64,000 bases of DNA from the NCBI RefSeq assembly GCF_017562075.2, contig NC_054084.1:38565499-38629498 (forward strand). Direction: 5' to 3'. The stretch comes from Anopheles merus (taxonomy: Eukaryota > Arthropoda > Insecta > Diptera > Culicidae). Of this stretch, positions 47,856-64,000 are shown piece by piece (position 1 is the first letter of the stretch; each line of letters opens with the position of its first letter). The notes under the pieces were generated by a model. That model worked only from the letters and a program-made list of their open reading frames with translations, was not told the origin of the DNA and made no database searches. Both the position numbers and the translations under genes were made by a program.

Positions 47856-48763
47856 GCGGAATTTGGGGCAATTGTGCCACCTTGAGAATTTCAAGTTATA
47901 ACTCACTAAAACGTGTTTTTCAAAAGCCGATTAAATCTCATAACCATTTTACATCTATTTCCTCACTTATAAATGAGTTTCGCTTGAAAAAAGTGCAAAC
48001 AAAACAGTTTTTGAAGCGTTTTAAAAATGGTCCAAAAAGACGTTGTTTTTTGTGCTATGGGACAAGAGTGCCAGTCGTATCGGGCAAGACGGCCACCTGG
48101 TTAAAATAACCGTATTTCTTAGATAATTGGAAATTATTACGTTTGTACCACTAGTGTATGTATTCCTACATGTCTTGAGTTACCAATGAACCCCTTTTCA
48201 TTACAAACAGTATCGCAATATGGGTTGTTGCTGGTCTGTTTTTCTGGAGTAGAATCCGCTCGTAAAAGCGCACCGTACCGCTAAACGCTACAACAATGTT
48301 TACATTTTTGACAGCTCGCGCCTATGAAAGAAGGTGGCACACTTGCCCCAAATAGAGATGGCTCTTTTGCCCCAAAAGTTGTAATATTTTTGAAATGGAA
48401 TTTTTCAGTGACAAAAAGAAAGTTTTTTTCAACTAACCCCACAATAAATTTCACGTTTTCTCAGCTATGGACGTAAATAGCTATGGTGGAGTAAATATTT
48501 TCTCGTTTGATTGTTCGCATGATTTTTGAGAGCTTATTTGGTTGGATTAAAAAATTATAATATTCTGCTCAATTTTAAAACTCAATATAAATCAGTTCAA
48601 AACAAAGGGAAATATCAATTGGTCTATATGTAATTCGGCTCAGTACACCTAGTCATTGGAAAGCAACCAACTGTATACACAATTGATCATTAAACTAAAG
48701 TTTTTAAGGAAAAATACTTGGTGGCACTTTAGCCCCGTATGGCACACTTGCCCCAAATTCCGC
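47856..48763. mobile_element. Unclassified inverted-repeat element (GGGGCAAGTGTGCC termini)
   Basis: GCGGAATTTGGGGCAATTGTGCC at 47856-47878 is the inverted match (22/23) of 48741-48763. The terminal motif also occurs inside at 48334-48352 (GGCACACTTGCCCCAAAT), with weaker copies at 48367-48378 and 48721-48736. It is about 908 bp with no transposase frame. No target-site duplication could be fixed. It could be a non-autonomous DNA transposon or a composite of two nested copies (47856-48352 and a second end). Confidence 0.7.
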
Positions 48764-58160
<9,397 letters not shown>

Positions 58161-58620
58161 TCCTGACAGTCATCAAAGCAGGAAGGATACGATGGCTGGG
58201 ACACGTGATGAGGATGCCGGACTCATACCCCACCAGGAGGGTGCTCGTCAGCGACCCGTTCGGCACGAGGCATAGAGGGGCACAGCGAGCTCGTTGCCTG
58301 GATCAGGTGGAGGTGAACCTGTCGGAGATCGGATGCAGCCGTGGTTGGAAGACTGCAGCCCAGGACTGAGTTTCCTGGAAACGGATTGGCGACCATGTCT
58401 ACTAGACGTGCTCGTACATCAGCAGGCCAAGAAGAGGAAGAAGACCTGCTTGATGAACTAAACGCTTCCAACCGAGCCACAAATGGTTTCATTTCCATTG
58501 CAGACTTCTGGAACAAAGTCTTCCTTGCCTCGGAGACCCTAGGATCATAATCTCATTTCTCGCAAATGCAGGCTTTTGGAATAAAGTCTTCCCTGCTTCG
58601 GAGCCCTTGAAACCTCGTTA
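58161..58620 (+). mobile_element. 3' end of an RTE-like non-LTR retrotransposon
   Basis: From about 58162 the plus strand reads DILTVIKAGRIRWLGHVMRM, then PDSYPTRRV, HRGAQRARCLDQVEVNL and GCSRGWKTAAQD, followed by a TGA at 58366-58368. RIRWLGHVxRM and RGxxRxRWLDQVExDL are hallmarks of the C-terminal region after RT in RTE-like and related arthropod elements. Only the tail survives. The downstream part contains an imperfect direct repeat (CAGACTTCTGGAACAAAGTC at 58501 and CAGGCTTTTGGAATAAAGTC at 58569). Confidence 0.75.
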
Positions 58621-61600
58621 CCATATGATACCTCGCTATCAGTGGTTGAAATATGTACCTGTCCAGCCCGATGACATAAACTATCCATGAGTGTGAGTCA
58701 ATCAACATGCAAATGATATTCAGAACGCGTTGATTGGCAAATTCCGAGAAACCACATACACATACCACGCATCCATAATTCTTGTTCTCCGCGGCCATTA
58801 GTGGCATCACACACATGCTCGCACTAAAACATCGATTGAGCAATGAAAAAGAAACAATATAACTCCCGTGTTTATTTTTTCGTGTTTAAAAGGATGCTGA
58901 AGCCCTCTTGATACTCGTGGTAAGTTCTGATTCTGCTCTTTTCATCATACCATTTGCGTCAGTCATCCCGAAAGAATTTTCTAGTTGATAATTCATACCA
59001 TTATTTCCATTTTTCCAGTTACGATCGTTTTTCGGTCGAGCCCATAATTTTTATTTTACACGTGCTACATATGAATTACACGTCGGATAATGGCGCTTGT
59101 TGTAAGGGTATACTGAGTATGAACTTCTCTCTCTCTTCCTGTCCCGTTTACGCATGTTGTTTGGCGAAATTTTAGGATTTCAATGACAGCTGTCAGTTGA
59201 ATCCAGTGTCAGGTAACGCAAAACCTCAAAGTTTAAGGCCCAACCTTCTGTGCAAGCGCCTCCGAGTCAGCCGAACCATTTAGTGGGATAAAAAAATTAC
59301 CACTGAATAAAAATGATAATAAGAGATTAGGTTAACTTGCTGTAATGTGTAAGGCTCACATTATCGAGTATCCGACGTATAATTTAAATGCATCAAGTTT
59401 AAAATTCAAATTATCGGCCCGATCGAAAAACGATCCTAATCGGTTTATCGGCTTTTCAATGATTTGTGCAATCAAATGGTTTCTTTACCCTTTGTGTGAA
59501 GGGCACCAGTGTATAAGGAGGATTTCTGGTTGAAACAGTGAAAACAACCCATCTTCGTTATCATCCTCTGGGCTGAGCTGGGTGGTGCACAACGCCAGTT
59601 ATGTGCTGCCAAGTAATGTGCAAAGAGTATTTCACCCACAATGGGCAGCAGGTCCTTTGCTGGCGAGATACGCTGGGCACTACAAATTGTTTGGCATCAC
59701 CGATTGTTCCATCTCGATGGAACGAGCGAGATGCGCGGTCTAAGGAACAGGCGAGAAGGGTGGGCTGAGGAAGGAGAGAGAGGTGCGGGGTGTGGAGCGA
59801 ACGGAAGCCTGTTCTAGTGGCATCTGGTTTGGCGACAATTGTCTGGAACGGCGGCACCCACCGTAGAATGCAAGCGGGCGGCTTGTGTGGTCGGACGGAC
59901 CAGAGAAGCGAGGCAAGCGAGTTGCTGCTGTTTGCCGGACCACGTTAAGAGGGAACAGAGAGGGAATGAAGAGATAAGGAAAGAGTGAGAGAAGAGAGGG
60001 AATTATGAAATTTATTTTGTGACCGAGTGGAGTGGGTCAGTCTGATGAAAAACGCGAAGGAGTTAAGTCGCAACCAATAAAAGTTGTGCGTACAGGATTT
60101 ACCGTGTTCAGCACATTGCGTTAGGAATATCCGCTGAGATATCACACCGATGTTCAGCATTGAAACCAACGCACCCGGAAAGTCTAAGTTCACAAGTCGG
60201 AAAGACCATTTTGGTACGACCGCAGATGCCCAACTAAGACATCTCGTTCTGGGAACAAGAAGCAATTCGATACCTGGCTATCCGGCCACAAAATATCTAG
60301 TCTGACCTCTCCGGACATGCTTGTGCAACGATGGCGTCGTCTGCTAGCAAGAATTATTGTGATTTTTGCGGAAAAGATTTGCGAACCCTACGAAACAATA
60401 GTTAAGTTTAAAGGCTTTGCTTGTCCGCTCTTTCGTTTCTGAACTATTATGGAATCATATTCTGGGATTTCAGCCCTACCGTGCCTTTCTGGGTTCAATA
60501 TGTACGCAGAACGCAATACACCGGAAGGGAAGAGCACATTATCATAAACATAATAACCGATCTTTCGAAAACGAGTTTCCCATTATTCGTTCCACCAAAA
60601 CACCCAGCATCCCATACCATCCTTCTCCGAGGGGTCGTGTCCAATTGTTTAAACGGACAGCAATGAATGTGCAAGAATAAATTACCGATTTACCTCCGAA
60701 AACCATTTTAAATGAACCGGTTTTTGCCGGGCAAGTTCTGATCGGAATGATGCGCATCCAGAGCTCGTGTTGAGAAAGATATAAAAAAAGAAACTAGAGG
60801 CACGTCATTTGCGTGTGAGAGAAGTCTTATTCAATTCCCACGATTCGATACATACACACGCCGCTCCAGGCTTAATATGATGGAGAGAGGGCCACGTAGA
60901 AAGCATTAAGTGGAGCATTTTTGTTTGGTGCCTGTGTGTACGTGTTTGCGCACACAGAAATGAAAAGCACCACGATTTTCATGAGTACAATTTTAATTAG
61001 TTTCCCGACTCGTCATTGCATTCCTTTTTGATTTCAAACCACTCTCCCACAAATCCCTACCGCACTGGAGCGGAAGATCCTGCGAATGCTCTCTGGATGA
61101 CAGAAACCGCAGGGAATTGATAAGTAGGAATAATAAATGGAAGTCATGCGGAAACACGAGGTTCACGAGTGATGTGACACCTTTAAATAAGGTGAAAACG
61201 TAAAAACACTGCTCACTCGGCGGTAAGGGAATCATATGAGAAGCAAACGTCAAACCGTTTGTATTGCTGCGATCAGTTTTTATTGTTCGTTAAATGTTTG
61301 TCCTTTTCATTTGTAGGAGTGGGATGTGGCAGTTAATGTACTTTCTGATTGGAGATAACCAATATATTGCGACAGGAATAAGTAATACTGCAATAAATCA
61401 TTATATGAACAGAAAAGAGATCCTGTTTTGTGAATAATGAGAGCAACGGTACGAACATCCATAAGTTGTCTGCGATAACTATTGACGAAACTTTTCTGTT
61501 ATCAATCTCATGTTGGGTTTAATATGAAATGTTATCAAACTATGATTGTAATTTTGAAAATTTGACCGAAGCCGTAAAAATGTAAATTTAAATAAAGTAT

Positions 61601-63413
61601 GTATATTTTAAAAGACGTTTCTAAATTTCCACAAGAAAAACTACAAAACTACAACTTTCACTAATATGCTACATTGCGATTGTTCTCGCCTTTGTTCAAA
61701 ACATCAGAAGTTTGTTTAAAACCGATAGATAGATCAAACTCAATAAAACGAAAGATGCTGATTGTTTTAAGCATATTTTCCAACCAATTTCAATTCTAAA
61801 CAATAATTGGACATGTGGTCCCGTGATAGCATATTCAATTCACACGATTTATCACGCCCCTTGTTGCTTTTAGTCTCATCGGAAGCGTCATCTTACCAAG
61901 GACTAAATATTCTGTTGCGTAGTTATTAACACATCTCGAAAGTCTACAATAAAAAAATAATGTTCAAATGAATGAACTTGGAAGAATAAAGTGAATTTAA
62001 TTGTAAAGTAATGGGCTAACAAGTGGCTTTATCATTGGCTTTAAAATTAAACTCAAACTCAAATCGTTTAACTAACCAAGATTCTGTCGTTTGTGTTGTA
62101 AGCGACAGTTTGAAGCATACAGTATTATTATTTTTAAACACTTTGCGAAGTTATGTATTTCTTTATTTATTAATTTCTTTTTACCATGCGTTTGTGAACA
62201 AATGCGTTTTGTCCCGTTTGAAAGTTAAGAAAACACCTTTTAGCCATCAATTGCCTTTTCGTCCGTTTTACGGAAGGTTGAAATACAAAAGATGACAGTC
62301 ATCTCAAGAACATATGGTTGGCAGATGACGACAAATTGGTCATGAAATAAGACATCCAAAAAAGCTACTAGTCTTATCCGCTCTGTGTGTCATCGGTAAG
62401 ATGGAAGAATTTCAGATGAGCACACTATTTATTCACAAACAACAATACTGCTTGCAGCGCGATGATCTATTGGAACGATCATTGAGGCTCATTCTTAACC
62501 ATCTCACTAAATCACAAACAAAAAGTGTCACATTGTGAATCTTGTCAATCGACTCAATACACAGTGGCTTCTGTACTTGTTACTTAACGGATTCTTAAGC
62601 TCGATAAAACCACACTCCCTGTTTGTGTGGTGCCTACTTTTTTGTTGAAACTTTTCAATTCGGGTTGTAGCATTTTCCCACAACACCTATCCGCACAATC
62701 CCACCCAACGGTAGAACAACCCACCCATTCATCATGCGAGAAAAGTTGTGCTTTTTATTTCACTTCAATATTTCTTTTTTGCTTGCCTGCCCCTTTTCGG
62801 AAAACATTCGTCCCACCCGACCGCAACAGTTTTCCCTGGCTGAAAACAGACAAAAATAAATCGATACTACCGGTGGATGCTTGCTGCGTTGGGAAGGGAG
62901 CTTTTACAGAAGCTCACTAATGCTTCATTTTTTTTACTCACTCGCTTTTGCTACTTGTTATTTGAAAAGAAAAAGTAAAAAATAAATAAATAAAAAAGCC
63001 TTCTCCTATTAAAGAATGGAGATCGAATTCTGTCATTTCCGTTTCGTTTATTTTTATTTTCGTCTATCGATTATAGTTCTAGTATATAGAAACAGCAGCA
63101 GTAGTAGCAGCAGCAGGACTTTTCAGTTATATGCTATTTTCACCTATAAAATTAATTAACAATTGGAAGTGATCAGAACAGCGAATATATGTGGGGAGAG
63201 TGGAAACACCATCCAACAATGGCTGGCTTGGTCACAAAACGAGTTTTATTGGTGATCGCCACTTGAAGAAGCTATCTTGACTATTTTACTGTGATATTTC
63301 TTATTCGACCCAAAAGCCGGGGTATAATTTATTTAATCAATTCCATCCAGCTCTCCTAAGGCCTTACTCGGATTGTGAAATTAATTTCGGTCGGATAGCA
63401 ATGTTCACCTACT

Positions 63414-63416
<3 letters not shown>
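58621..63416. other. Intron-like DNA, no gene seen
   Basis: About 4.8 kb. 59540-60110 is GC- and purine-richer (many GAGAGGGA-like runs, CAATAAAAG at 60075) and may be old repeat DNA. No exon was recognised. Confidence 0.45.
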
Positions 63417-63467
<51 letters not shown>

Positions 63468-63547
63468 ATCTCTTTATCTCTCTCTCTCTCTATCTGTCTC
63501 TCTCTATCTTTGTCTATCTATGTTTCTATCTCTCTCGTTCTCTCTTT
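63417..63547. repeat. (CT)n microsatellite
   Basis: A pure CT run to about 63466, then CT with TATC and TGTC interruptions. Confidence 0.95.
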
Positions 63548-64000
63548 TTTAGGGAACTTTTAGGTTCGAATAAACGTGTTAAAATACGAATGGATTCAAT
63601 TACACTTTCGAATACCGCCCAAGGATCCTTTTCACGTGAAGCGCTAACGTTTTTGCAACTTTTTAACAATTAGCTGACCGTAGAGCATGAAGTTTTCAGG
63701 GTGACAGCAGAATGACAATTATCGTAATACTCGCGCGCAATTAACGAGGTTATAGATAATTTAAAAATGCTTGAAGCTATGAACAGGTAGCTTTTGTTGT
63801 GTAGAACAACTCGGAGCTGTCTGTGACGCATTGCGTTACACTGTGAGCGGTGCTTTTGCTACAGCAAACTGAAGTGTCACCAATATTCTCTACTGCTTTG
63901 ATGTTGGATTTGATACTTTTATGAAAAACTTATATTTTTTTGCTTAATCATACGCTTAAGATACAGTGCTCCATTCATCAAATCAATTCAAAGCGTTTTC
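63548..64000. other. Right edge, intron-like DNA, no gene seen
   Basis: Nothing recognised. Confidence 0.5.

Noticed and set aside
59540..60110. LTR-like purine-rich segment with CAATAAAAG
   Set aside because: No paired LTR, no TG...CA ends with a TSD; composition alone is insufficient.

Overview
This is eukaryotic, intron-like insect DNA, almost certainly from an Anopheles-type mosquito. The support is: several copies of a tRNA-derived SINE that looks like the mosquito SINE200 family; mosquito-like hAT, Tc1, CR1/L2-like and Ty3/gypsy elements; long dinucleotide microsatellites; and AT-rich unique sequence without long host reading frames. There are no bacterial features.

Only one convincing host coding segment was found: a 144-nt minus-strand exon (32316-32459) with a strong splice acceptor and donor. 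It encodes the junction between two cadherin repeats and reads like the alternatively spliced cassette of neural cadherin (CadN). The window is therefore best read as two very long CadN introns (at least 31.5 kb on each side) around one cassette exon, with the gene transcribed right to left. Most other short open frames are chance frames in intron sequence.

Layout: 0-3 kb holds two SINE copies, one with perfect 12-bp target-site duplications. 7.7-9.2 kb holds two non-autonomous hAT elements with perfect 8-bp target-site duplications; the first is filled with a degenerate GATTGGGATTCG satellite and carries a smaller inverted-repeat insert. 16 kb holds a scrap of non-LTR retrotransposon. 20.3-29.7 kb is a transposon cluster: a 5'-truncated CR1/L2-like non-LTR element with a tandemly duplicated tail and an (ATC)n run, abutting a Ty3/gypsy LTR retrotransposon whose pol has a single nonsense codon, then a (TA)n tract, then a Tc1-like element with 320-bp terminal inverted repeats built from two head-to-head transposase remnants. 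32.3 kb is the cadherin exon. 33.8-34.8 kb is a group of three SINE copies. 38.6 kb is a (CA)n tract, 47.9-48.8 kb an unclassified inverted-repeat element, 55.9 kb a (GA)n tract, 58.2 kb another non-LTR 3' end and 63.4 kb a (CT)n tract.

The retroelement genes (Gag, protease, RT, RNase H, integrase) would have formed one replication cycle, but the nonsense codon in pol and the truncated 5' LTR make this copy defective as it stands. Nothing here looks like a new defence or metabolic system. The most unusual objects are the satellite-filled hAT element, the palindromic Tc1 element and the divergent cadherin cassette exon.
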